In this document: piece after piece, positions 18,123 through 26,785 of the stretch
Numbering within the stretch: position 1 is the stretch's first letter
How the letters are laid out: every line of letters starts with the position of its first letter
Assembly (NCBI GenBank): GCA_027578815.1
Contig: JANBTH010000206.1
Location: 1-26,785 of the forward strand
DNA: 26,785 bases
Direction of reading: 5' to 3'
Source: Coemansia sp. RSA 1804
Lineage: Eukaryota > Kickxellomycota > Kickxellomycetes > Kickxellales > Kickxellaceae
The notes under the pieces: generated by a model
The model's database searches: none
Seen by the model: only the letters and a program-made list of their open reading frames with translations
Told to the model about the DNA's origin: nothing
Position numbers and translations under genes: made by a program

Positions 18123-18960
18123 AGGAAAGGCGTGGCGCGTGCTGGAGGCAGTTCCGGATGTACGTGCTGCTTAGGATGGATTCTAAGGAAGGGGACACAA
18201 CTGCGCTGGGTGCAGTAAACCGCGGAAGTGTGCAGGATTTCAGCCGGTCTTTCTTTAGAGAAATAAAAAGAACGGAGGAGACGATGTGTGAAAAAGATGA
18301 TCGTCTGAGGGGAAATAATGCCCAATATAGCAGAAAATTAAAAAAGGCGAGTAATAAAAGATGCACGCGAAAAAAGCCCCCACTCCTTGGGCTCTGGAGG
18401 ATGGATGGAGCCTGAGGCGGCTGGCTGGCTGGCTTGGCTGGTTAGTGTGGTTGCTTTTTTTTGGCTTTAGCTGAGTCCGCAAGAGAAGGAGCACCAGGAA
18501 GCAGGGCGGTTGGCGTTGTATTGTATTGTGTAGAAATCACCCAAGCAGCGACAGGGGTGGGAAAGGGAGAGGCTGTAAGAAAAGATGGCCAGAGAGGAAT
18601 ATAAAAACAATAGATACAGTCAAGCCATGTGCGGCAAGCAGGAAGGCAGGCAGAAGGCAGAGAGAGGAAGAGCGGAAGCGGGATGGGGGGGGGAGATTTT
18701 TGTGTAGATATAGATAGAGCCCTATATGTACGTGTATATATAGAGGATGGTAAACAGAAGAGCAGGGGCCAAAAGAGGAAATAAAAAGAGATGAGGGGGA
18801 GGTAAAAGGAAAGGCAAAGTAGGCACAGGTTGCAGAATAATAAAAAAGAAATAATAAGAGTGGCAGTCAGGGTTGATTGTTAGCAGACAAGGTAAGATGT
18901 CAGTTGGCGCGGCGAGCTAAAGGCACGGATGGGATATGGAAAGGGGAGATGGGATGGGCA
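18123..18960. promoter_or_regulatory. Purine-rich upstream region of the PSP1-domain gene
   Basis: About 840 bases without a recognisable gene. The plus strand is dominated by A and G, so the PSP1-gene sense strand is polypyrimidine-rich, suggesting a long leader/promoter. A TATATATA run is at 18735-18742, about 720 bases before the in-frame ATG at 18014. A (GGCT) tandem lies at 18419-18442. Confidence 0.45.
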
Positions 18961-19597
18961 TGTGTGCATGGAAAGAAGAGAGCAGCAGCCACTCGCGCGT
19001 GCGCTGTGAAACAAGACAAGCAGGAAGAAAGGCCCGCCAACTGGTCGCGAGTGCCCTTTCCTTGACGAGGCGGCGATGTGTTTGGAGGCCGGGATGTGCG
19101 GCGGAGCGGGTTGCTCGCGTGTCTGGCGACTGGGCGTCTAATTCTCCGGCGGAGATGTGCGCGTCTCGTGCTGGCGGATGAAGCGGGTGTCTTTTGTTTC
19201 TCAGCGTCTCAAAGTCACGGCACGGCACGGCTGCTGTTCCTTGCGTACTGCGGCGACGGCGTCAGAAGCAGTATGCTTTGCCGCTGATACGCGGATGGTG
19301 TTAGATGTAGACGCCTCTCTTTCTCAGACTGCAGACGGGCGATGGCAGTGCTTGTGGCGGATTTCTTTGCGTGACTGCGCTGGAGCTGTTGGATCTGGGC
19401 GAGAATCCGGAAGCAAGGGTTCGATGCGCGTGTGGCGGATATCAGGCGGAGCAACAAGGCAGTCAGGCAGGCGGAAAGAGCGTTTGGACAAGCGGCAATT
19501 TGCTGGATAATCAAGAGCACGATGTTAGAAGACTTGCAGCATCTAGGAGAAGAGAAATAAACAAGTGTTGCGATGGCAGAAGACACAAGCAAAGAAA

Positions 19598-19636
<39 letters not shown>
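19598..19636. repeat. (GCT)13 trinucleotide microsatellite
   Basis: Thirteen perfect GCT units, followed by GTT GCT. It lies outside any recognised gene. On the opposite strand it reads as AGC/CAG. Perfect purity suggests a young or actively varying repeat. Confidence 0.95.
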
Positions 19637-19641
<5 letters not shown>

Positions 19642-20306
19642 TGGCATGACTAGTGGGGCGGGGGCGAGGGGCCGTCCTGGGTGAATTTGGGCTGGACAGC
19701 ATCGCCTAGCGCTTGGTTGATTGTTGCAGCCGCCACTTGTCCGTCTATGGAGGAATGGGATGCCCAGGCAGGTGGCTGGCTAAATTCCACTCGCCTGGGC
19801 CAGCATGGCAATGGCGCCTGCTGGGGCTTTACGAGTGCGAGTGCGGCAAGAACTGCTACTATCCCAGGCAGAGGAAGCAGTAACGGTAAAGGTAGGTCTT
19901 GTGGCCGGACGCGTATTGTTCTGTTTGGTGGTTCCGGAAAGACAGAGAGGGACGCGAGGGAGAAGAGAGCTCGCGACACGCCGGTTCTTTTTATTTGGCA
20001 GCAAATCAGCTAGGGGACGCTGGGGAGGGAGCCCAGCGATGCCTGTCCCCTACGCGCCCACAGACCAAGGAAGAGGCAAGCCAATCACCGGAGCTGTGCA
20101 GTCCGCGCAGTAGAGCACGCAGAAGCCCAGAGTCGCTAGAGCACCGGCTCCAATCTGCTGATCCATTCGCCAGCAGCACCATCGAGGATCCAGTCAGCCT
20201 ATTGCTGCCTCTGGCACTCCCTTTCAATAGGCCAGCCAGACATGCAGGCTTCAGCCCAAGCATCCAGAAAGCGGGAGTATGCGCGTGTGCAGCACGCTTG
20301 CATGTG

Positions 20307-20330
20307 CAGCCAGCCAGCTAGCCAGCCAGC
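20307..20330. repeat. CAGC tetranucleotide tandem
   Basis: Six near-perfect CAGC units with one variant (TAGC). A GGCT-rich tandem at 18419-18442 is similar in inverted orientation, about 1.9 kb away. Probably simple-sequence DNA and not a mobile element terminus: no transposase lies between. Confidence 0.7.
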
Positions 20331-21147
20331 AAGACCTTCTTTTTGTAGCAGCGCATTGCAGCGCACTCGCATGTTTGGATGTTTTGCTGCTGTGCTGTGC
20401 TGGCGGCTCTTGGCGTCCAAGCCTCGCGCCTGCTAAGAAGCGCGTCTGCATTCAGAGAGGATGCGAGGAGGAAAACCCTCGGGGCCACAGTCAAGCCTTG
20501 CCAGAGTAAAAACACAAAAACACGCTTCGTCCGCACAGGGTACTATCAGGACCTGTAATTGCGACTTGTGACTTGCATAGAAGCAGATACGGAAGTTGGC
20601 AAACCTGATCAGCGGCGCGCACTATAACAGCTGCTGCTGCGAAAACACATACGCATCTTTGGGTGGAATAGAATGGAAAGCAAGAAAGGAAGAAACTTCG
20701 CATCAGGCGCCCTTGCATTTGCCCGGATTGCTCATATGTTTTTGTTTTCCCCAGTTGCCCGCATTTCTACCTGCCAATTGAAAGCACCCTGCCCCGTCCT
20801 AACGCACATGTGACCACCGCCATCTCCTTCAAGCAGTGCTTGTCATCATCGCCATCTTCTCGTTTGTACACTCTTTACTTTGGCTGCCAGACACAACATA
20901 TCCCGCTTTCTTTGCAGCCATATCAATCCTCCTCTAAGTGAATGAATACGCCTGCGGCTTCATTATGCGCACATGTGCAGGCTTGTGACACGCAACAAAG
21001 AAAAGGAATAAAAAAGGTGGATGTAATGTTATCTACAATCTCTTTCCATACAACGCATAACATTATCTTTTCTACCCACCATCTATCGATAGAATCCATC
21101 CTGCTATTCGCTCGATGCGCTTTCCTTTACACCGGCAACGCCAGCAG

Positions 21148-21198
21148 CAACTACAACTACAACTACAACTACAACTACAACTACAACTACAACTACAA
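21148..21198. repeat. (CTACAA)8 hexanucleotide microsatellite
   Basis: Eight perfect CTACAA units (21151-21198) preceded by a partial CAA unit. The repeat is about 250 bases beyond the RPL3 stop codon, past the candidate poly(A) signal. Confidence 0.95.
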
Positions 21199-21366
21199 CA
21201 CTAGAATCACAGTCTTTTTTCTGCAATGCAATAACATTGAGAACCCCCATTGCAAACAAATATATCATTCCATCACTATAATAAACTAATGCATATCAAT
21301 TGGTGCTGTTCACATAATATAACCATCTAATGCGGAATCCGTATATAATCGAAATGTGGATTTGAT

Positions 21367-21372
21367 TTTATT
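21367..21372 (-). terminator. Candidate RPL3 poly(A) signal
   Basis: AATAAA on the minus strand, about 72 bases downstream of the RPL3 stop codon, at a normal distance for a fungal 3' UTR. Confidence 0.5.
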
Positions 21373-21443
21373 CATAGTTCGAACCATTTGGTTTGGACAT
21401 CAAAATAGAAAAAAGCAAAAAAGTATCCACAAATAAACTTTTT

Positions 21444-22805
21444 TTAGTCCTCCAAGAGATCCTTCTTGAGAACACCCATAAAGTCCTTCTTCTCGGCCTT
21501 GGTCTGGAAGCGACCATGACCAAACTTGGACGAAGTATCGATGAACTTGAGGTTGACCTTCTCCAGGGCGGAGCGCTTGGTGTGCACACGCAGCGACTTG
21601 CGCAGAGTGAGAACACGCTTCTTCACACCAACACAGCTGCCCTTGATCATGACATAGTCCTGGTTAACCTCGCCATAGTGAGGGAATCCACCAAGAGGCG
21701 TGATGCGCTTGGCAGTGATATCAAAGTCGGTCGAAGCGTTCTTCGCATCGTCACCCTTGCCAAGGCGGTAGATCTTCTTGTTGGGCTCAGTACGGTGGTG
21801 GTAACCATCCTGACCAGAGCGTGCCACCGAGTACATGACACGGGCGGGATGCCAGGCTCCGATACAGGCAACCTTGCGCAGACCACGGTGAGTCTTACGA
21901 GGCAGCTTCTTGGTTCCCCAGCGAGCAGTCACACCCTCGTAACCATGACCCTTGGTAACACCAATCACGTCAATCATCTCGTCGTTCTCAAAGATGTCGC
22001 TAACCGCCACTGTCTTCTCAAAGTGGTCGCGGGCCCAGTCCACCTTCTCGGCAATGGTTCCTCCGTTGACCTGGATCTCCATGATATGGGCCTTCTTCTG
22101 TCCCATCTTGACCTTGCTCATCTGCGTGTGGGCAATCACACGAACAACAGTGCAGTACTTCTTGATGCGCTCAAGGTCGCGGGTAATCTCCTTTCCATTG
22201 TCGGCAGAGTACTTGGAGGCGTACTTGGTGTACGCCTTCTTCTTCGAGCGGTACCAGTTCTTGTAGAAGCGGCGCTTGATCTCGTCAGAGAGATGCTCGG
22301 CCCAGACGCTGGTAAGGGTGCGGAGGCCGCGGGGGGTCTCAATGTACCCGACAACTCCGACAACAACCATTGGTGGCGCCTCAATAACAGTGACGGCCTC
22401 GACAATCTCCTTCTTGGTAATCTTCGAACCAGGGCGATCCAGATCGCGCACAATGTGCGTCATACCAGCCTTGTAGCCAATGAAGGCCGTGAGATGGGGC
22501 GGGTTGGATGCATTGTCCTTGGGGAAAGACTTGCAGCGTCCGCGGTGACGGGCAGCGCGCTTGCGAGGAAGGAAGGCCAGCGAACCGTGGCGTGGCTGCT
22601 CAAACTTGCAGTGAGACTACAGTTGCGAATGAAGGATAATAAAATGAATTTGTGCAATTCGCTGAATGCAATGTTCCATTTGAGAGCATGGTCTCTGCTT
22701 TTTTTGTTGACAAGAATCAATCGATGCTTGAATGGATGCGACCAAAAACATGCGCATCCATCCAGAAGAAAGGTGAGCCTACCGCCGGCAAAGCATACAT
22801 ACCAT
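21444..22805 (-). CDS. RPL3: 60S ribosomal protein L3 (uL3), two exons
   Basis: A 391-residue ribosomal protein uL3, a core large-subunit protein near the peptidyl-transferase centre. Exon 1 is just the ATG (22805-22803), directly followed by a GTATGT donor. The 186-base intron ends in TGTAG at 22617. Exon 2 (22616-21444) opens SHCKFEQPRHGSLAFLPRKR, the universal N-terminus of eukaryotic L3, which requires a Met supplied by a separate exon. Other hallmarks are LTAFIGYKAGMTHIVRDLDR, VTKGHGYEGVTARWGTKKLP and the W-finger area AWHPARV. Length matches yeast (387) and human (403). The upstream region is shared with the V-ATPase G gene. No intronic box C/D snoRNA was recognised. Confidence 0.96.
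22617..22802 (-). other. RPL3 intron located directly after the start codon
   Basis: A 186-base phase-0 intron with a GTATGT donor and a CTGTAG acceptor. I looked for snoRNA boxes (RTGATGA/CTGA) on the sense strand and saw no convincing pair. Confidence 0.9.
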
Positions 22806-23252
22806 GATGACGACGACTACTAGTAGCTATAAGCGGATAAAATGAAGGATCCAACGTCCAGAGTGAAAGAAAGAAAGAACACCTGTGGTCGTTACATGCT
22901 CCAGAACTGGACGATATTCGATGAATCCAATAGCATCCACGAAAAGAAAAAGTGCGATGGATGCAAAAATCCTCGCTTTGTTAATCAAAGTTAATCCCTC
23001 TGATCTGCCATTGCATGGTACTGTTGGCTTCGGCTTTCTGGAAAGAGTTGGGGAGTGATGACACAACTGTCTACTTGTAAGGGCTTTCTCTTCTCTGTCT
23101 ATTTCTCTTTCTATTCTGCATTTTCCGAATCTAGCGCTTAAATCTACTTGTCAGCTGGCACGCTTTTATATCATCTTGACTCTTCACATTATCTGACCTG
23201 AAAAATCCCTTTTAGAATAGCTCAATCTTTTTACCAGCCCATACCAATCGAA
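22806..23252. promoter_or_regulatory. Divergent promoter, RPL3 (-) and V-ATPase G (+)
   Basis: A 447-base region between start codons of head-to-head genes. Purine runs dominate the plus strand on the RPL3 side (GAAAGAAAGAA at about 22863-22878). Pyrimidine runs dominate on the V-ATPase side (about 23083-23122), so each gene has a pyrimidine-rich sense-strand leader and the skew flips in between. I did not recognise a canonical ribosomal-protein promoter box such as HomolD or a Rap1 site. Confidence 0.5.
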
Positions 23253-23949
23253 ATGGTAATTTCTCACTCTCTATAACAGAGTTGGTAGCGATGACCTCTG
23301 CTATGCGTAGGTGGAGCCAGAGCTGTCATTATGGTCTGGCTTCAGCGAGCACTCAGTGTCCATGGCTTGTTTTCATATAGTTTGGCTATGTTCAGGTTTC
23401 ATGTTCTTGTCTTTTTGTTTTACTAACTCTTTGCTAACGCTGGCGTTCCAATGCTGTAGTCCACCTCTAGTTCGCAAGGCATACACACACTACTCGAGGC
23501 CGAGAAGAATGCGTTAACGACTGTTGAACAAGCTCGCATTTGTAAGTTTAATTAATGTCTTCCACATGTAGATCTGTCCCCAATGCCTTGCGTTTAGACT
23601 TGGGTGTTTGGGTTCCCTTCCTTTCATAGCTTATTTCGTTAAAATCCCATGTTCTGGTTTGCGTTTGCGCAGTGTATCCATCACTTCTATAGATCGTGGA
23701 AAGCGGCTGACCGATGCCCGCAGCGGGGCTGCTAGTGAGATTGCAGAATTGCAGGAGCGTATGAACAAGGAGCTAGAGAAGGTCCAAAATGATAGCGTCG
23801 ACCAGTCAGCACTGACAGAGAAGATTGAGAAGGCTACTGCCGAAAAGCTGGAAGCGACAATGGCAATGTTCGAAAAGAACAAGGCTGAGGCTGTGTCGAA
23901 GCTTGTGGAAGCAGTAGCCACCGCCGAGCTCGATGAAAGCGAGGTTTGA
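23253..23949 (+). CDS. VMA10: V-type proton ATPase subunit G, three exons
   Basis: A 113-residue peripheral-stalk subunit of the V1 sector, which with subunit E ties V1 to V0 in vacuolar/endosomal proton pumps. Exons are 23253-23255 (ATG only), 23460-23541 and 23693-23949. Intron 1 (204 nt) has donor GTAATT, branch-site candidates TACTAAC (23421-23427) and GCTAAC (23433-23438), and acceptor CTGTAG. Intron 2 (151 nt) has donor GTAAGT and acceptor CTATAG, splitting a Tyr codon. The spliced protein reads STSSSQGIHTLLEAEKNA, then VEQARIYRGKRLTDAR, the family signature, followed by an acidic/basic coiled coil ending in VSKLVEAV. Length equals yeast Vma10 (114). The ATG exon is the least certain part: it was chosen for donor quality and phase. 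Confidence 0.88.
23256..23459 (+). other. V-ATPase G intron 1, directly after the start codon
   Basis: A 204-base phase-0 intron with GTAATT and CTGTAG ends, a perfect yeast-consensus TACTAAC 32 bases before the acceptor AG end and a second CTAAC closer to it. The acceptor is secure from protein homology; the donor is inferred. Confidence 0.72.
23542..23692 (+). other. V-ATPase G intron 2
   Basis: A 151-base phase-1 intron with GTAAGT donor and TATAG acceptor. Both ends are fixed by the conserved ARxYRxxRLxDAR sequence that spans the junction. Confidence 0.88.
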
Positions 23950-24844
23950 ATGGCATATTTTTCAAGTTCAATATCTCCCAGAACTGAGCCAGCCTCAATT
24001 TACCACCCGTCATTATTGTTTTAGTAGTATTTTAGTAATATTTTTGTGTTACTCTGCCATGTGTTCAATGTATGCCGGTACAGCACGAGCTGTCATCAAT
24101 AAAGTACTCTGGGCGAATTCCTGCACATCTTTTCTATTTTGTACGCATATATGCAGGTCTAAGCTTGAAGCTTTTGAGAACGCGAAAAACAACAGCAGGG
24201 TGTTTGGAGCCCGCATTTCCACTGGTCATTTCCCACCTTTTTTATTTTTTTCTTATTTGGTTGGGGGATTTTGCCTGACATTTTCTCCAAAAGGGAGAAA
24301 AGCGCATGTCTGGTCTTTTGTGGCAATGCTCTCATTTCTTGCGCCAAAACAATCTTTTCCCCCATTCTCAGTCTCTAGCAATTTTTTCTTGGTCGAAGTG
24401 CTTTTGTTCCCACACGCCGCTGCAACCTTTTCTTTTTAAATTCTTGCTCAACTTTTTAAAAGATTTATTTAATCTCTTTTATTTCTGTGGATTTCTTGAC
24501 GCGTCAGCTTCATCTGCCGCAATTGTGTAATCCCTCCCTCATCTACTTTTTTCTTTGAAAGGCATCTCCGAGAGAAAGCCATTCTGACAATAGCCAATTA
24601 ATCTTTTATAGCAAAAGGAATCAAAAGGTACTTTTTCTTTCTTCATTTATAATTGACAAAATCGAGAAACAGATTTCACTTGCTTTCCCAACGGCTTCTA
24701 GCTTTCTTTTCACCCGCTATACCACTTCTAAATCTCTTTTCGCCTAATTTGACTCTTACCACGCTGTCTGTCTTGTAGGCGCTTTTGCTGATTGTCTGGG
24801 CTATTTTCTTGTCCTTTGAGAAGGCTGTTGCCAGTTGCACTTGA
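23950..24844. promoter_or_regulatory. Upstream region of the Ssn6-like gene
   Basis: About 900 bases with no recognisable gene, strikingly T/C-rich on plus from about 24100 to 24840, consistent with a long pyrimidine-rich leader for the Ssn6-like gene. The left end must hold the V-ATPase G 3' UTR. A candidate 151-base 5'-UTR intron (24628-24778) has a GTACTT donor after AAAAG and a CTTGTAG acceptor. Confidence 0.45.
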
Positions 24845-25330
24845 ATGCAGGCTCATCACCAAGCGCCTCAGCGGCCGCTCACTCCAGGCCAGGCTCGCCC
24901 GCCACCGACATCAATGAGCTCGGGAATGCCTCCAAACGGAATGCACGCATCAGCACAGCTAGGTCCACCGCCGCATAGCTCCAATGTGCAGCCTAACGGG
25001 GCGTTTCAGCAGATGCCGCCCAGGTCACTCCCGCCTCATCAGACCCCAATGGGTCGTCAGCCGAGACAGCCTATCCAGCATCAGCAGCATGGCCCACCAC
25101 CACCCCACCACCTACCTTCTATGCAGCACCAACAACAGCAGCCTCCGTCAATGCCTCCGGTTTCGTCTCAGCAGCAGCAGGTTATGCAGCCAATTCCAGG
25201 TTCACAGCCCCCAATGCTTCCGCCCCAACACCAGCAACAGCCGACCCAGCTACCGCCTCAACAGCAGCAGCAACAGCAGCAGCAACAGCCACAACAGCTG
25301 CCGCCTCAACAACCACCCCAGCAACCGCCT

Positions 25331-25374
<44 letters not shown>

Positions 25375-26785
25375 GCAACCGCAACAACCCGTGACTGCAG
25401 CACAGAAACTCAGCTCTATGACTGAAGATGTTTGGATGCACATTGGCTCTATTTCAGAAGCTATGAACGAACCGGACAGGGCGCTGGCTGCTTATGATAG
25501 TGCACTCCGTCACAATCCTTACTCACAGACAGCCTTGACCCAGATTGCCAATATATATCGCACTCGTGAGGAATTCGAAAAGGCTGTAGAGTATTTCCAG
25601 CGCATCGTTAATATCGATGCTACCAATGGAGAGACATGGGGGGCTATAGGGAATTGCTATTTAATGCTCGGCGAGCTTCCAAAGGCCTATCAGGCTTATC
25701 AGCATGCAATTATGCACTTGCAGAATCCTAAGGAGCCAAAGCTTTGGTACGGCATTGGTATTCTCTACGATCGTTACGGTTCATACGATCATGCTGAGGA
25801 GGCCTTTGATGCGGTTATGAGCATGGATCCTAACTTTGAAAAGGCCACCGAAATATACTTCCGTCTGGGTATAATTCACAAATGCCAAGGTAAATATCCT
25901 CAGAGCTTGGAATGCTTCAATCGCATTCTGTCTGACCCGCCAAAGCCACTCACAGAAACAGATATATGGTTTCAGATTGGAAATGTCCACGAGCTTAATG
26001 CCGACTACATGCTCGCTCGCGATGCATACGAGAGAGTATTGCGCGATAATCCGCAGCATGGAAAGGTGCTGCAGCATCTTGGCGCGTTATACTTTCGGCC
26101 AAACACGTCTCTTACAAACGTCGATGCGGCAGTTCAGCTGCTTACGCGCGCGATTGAGATTGACAAGGACAAGACAGAGGCCCACACGTGGTACCTGCTA
26201 GGAAGGTGTTATATGGCGCAGAACCAGTACAACAAGGCATATGAGGCATACCAGCAGGCGGTCTACCGCGACGGCAACAACGCAAATTACTGGTGTTCGA
26301 TTGGCGTTCTCTATTACCAGATCAACCAATACCGAGACGCACTGGATGCCTACAGCCGGGCTATTCGTATAAATCCTTATTTGAGCGAGGTTTGGTTCGA
26401 TCTTGGCGCTCTTTATGAGGCGTGCAACAACCAGGTTAACGATGCCATTGATGCGTACACGCGTGCGGCCGAGCTCGATCGCTCAAACCCAGCCATTGAA
26501 CAGCGCCTTGAGCTACTTCGCCGCATGCAAAGCACTGGACAGACCAACATGCCGCATTCGAGCCAGCCTCCGCAACCAATTGATCCACCTACCACGGCGG
26601 CGACTGCTGGGCAACCCAATGCTCCTGGCGGCCCTGCTGGCGAATCTACTGCTCCCGGTGGTGCTCCCGGAAGCCTCGGCGCACCACCCATGTCTGGGCC
26701 TATAAACAGCACGCCGCAGACACAAGACAATGTGCGCAACGGCGGTGAAGCAGCACAGCATCCGTCTGCTCAACGTGTTGGCGGC
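24845..26785 (+). CDS. SSN6: Ssn6/Cyc8-like TPR transcriptional corepressor (3' end beyond window)
   Basis: The first 647 codons of an open frame that runs off the window edge without a stop. The protein is the Cyc8(Ssn6) partner of Tup1, a nuclear general corepressor recruited by many DNA-binding regulators. Residues 1-190 are Pro/Gln/His-rich with two glutamine tracts, including 16 Gln encoded at 25331-25378. Ten consecutive tetratricopeptide repeats follow from about residue 195 to 555, starting at VWMHIGSISEAM and including WGAIGNCYLMLGELPKAY, LWYGIGILYDRYGSYDHAEE and VWFDLGALYEACNNQVNDAI. Ten repeats is the yeast Ssn6 number. A Pro/Gly/Ala-rich tail begins after about 560 and continues outside. 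The ATG is immediately preceded by an in-frame TGA. The order of repeats also matches animal UTX-type TPRs, but the N-terminal Gln region favours Ssn6. Confidence 0.94.
25331..25378 (+). repeat. CAG/CAA tract encoding 16 glutamines
   Basis: Eleven pure CAG codons followed by CAA CAA CAG CAG CAA, in frame within the Ssn6-like N-terminus. An additional shorter Gln tract lies at about 25259-25288. Confidence 0.93.

Larger units (their letters stand above)
18961..20520. other. GC-rich stretch with no recognisable gene
   Basis: About 1.5 kb that looks richer in G+C than the flanking genes. It contains several reading frames of 60-140 codons on both strands. None shows a recognisable domain, and their compositions (Arg/Cys/Ser-rich) look like chance products of GC-rich DNA. 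It includes a 13-copy GCT repeat and a CAGC-rich tandem (20307-20330). Possible contents are an extended regulatory region, a non-coding transcript or a fast-evolving multi-exon gene; the sequence alone does not decide. Confidence 0.45.
20521..21443. other. Gene-free region and RPL3 3' flank
   Basis: About 920 bases without a recognisable gene, T/C-rich on plus at 20740-20935. The right end is AT-rich and should contain the RPL3 3' UTR. A 115-codon frame (20942-21289) owes its Asn-Tyr run to the hexanucleotide repeat and is probably not coding. Confidence 0.45.

Noticed and set aside
19350..19440. tRNA B-box-like GGTTCGA at 19418-19424
   Set aside because: No A box at proper spacing and no cloverleaf stems could be drawn.
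19371..19649. Frame ending in a poly-Leu run, resembling a membrane segment
   Set aside because: The Leu run is only a translation of the GCT/CTG microsatellite.
19899..20013. Walker-A-like FGGSGKTE in a plus-strand frame of the GC-rich block
   Set aside because: Spacing does not fit GxxxxGK[ST], and no other NTPase motif or homology is present.
20942..21289. 115-codon frame with an Asn-Tyr repeat
   Set aside because: The repeat is the CTACAA microsatellite read in one frame; the rest has no recognisable feature.
22617..22802. Possible intronic snoRNA in RPL3, as in animals
   Set aside because: No convincing C/D box pair or H/ACA pattern on the sense strand.
21393..22823. 476-codon plus-strand reading frame opposite RPL3
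   Set aside because: It is the complement of the highly biased RPL3 coding sequence and resembles no protein; RPL3 is certain.
1..26785. A coordinated gene cluster or defence-like system
   Set aside because: The genes belong to unrelated housekeeping pathways on mixed strands with individual promoters; no transposase, integrase, CRISPR or toxin-like gene is seen.

Overview
The window is nuclear DNA of a fungus. The evidence is Ssn6/Cyc8-type TPR and PSP1-domain proteins, short GT-AG introns (about 150-200 nt) with yeast-like branch sites (TACTAAC), and single-gene transcription units on both strands. An early-diverging lineage outside Dikarya, perhaps Zoopagomycota/Kickxellomycotina, is my inference. 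It rests on a RECQL4-type helicase that still carries its Sld2 domain and on a bacterial-type RsmH/METTL15 methyltransferase. No marker gene in the window settles the taxonomy.

Layout. 327-4589 (+) is an intronless RECQL4-like helicase. It converges on an intronless HRD1/synoviolin ubiquitin ligase (4713-6563, -). Next comes a mitochondrial RsmH/METTL15 rRNA methyltransferase (6797-7939, -), divergent from a pyroglutamyl-peptidase I (8209-8844, +). 9112-10791 (-) is a four-exon gene for an NT-C2 (EEIG1/EHBP1 N-terminal type) protein. 11123-11788 (-) is an EEF1AKMT4-like methyltransferase, divergent from a Pex4-like E2 (12167-12628, +). The E2 gene converges on mitochondrial glycine-cleavage T protein (12736-13932, -). 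14529-18122 (-) is a long low-complexity protein ending in a PSP1 domain. About 3.3 kb follows (18123-21443) with no recognisable gene, including a GC-rich island and microsatellites. Ribosomal protein L3 (21444-22805, -) and V-ATPase subunit G (23253-23949, +) are head to head, and in both models the first coding exon is just the ATG. The window ends inside an Ssn6/Cyc8 corepressor gene (24845 to the edge, +).

Most genes are housekeeping and do not form a cluster: DNA replication and repair, ER-associated degradation, mitochondrial ribosome maturation and one-carbon metabolism, peroxisome import, translation, vacuolar acidification and transcriptional repression. I found no transposon, CRISPR array, rRNA, convincing tRNA or secondary-metabolite cluster, and no convincing undescribed multi-gene system. 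The points most worth a second look are the Sld2-RecQ fusion in a fungus, the start-codon introns in the RPL3/V-ATPase G pair, the gene-poor GC-rich island, and the clustered basophilic-kinase-like sites in the PSP1-domain protein.
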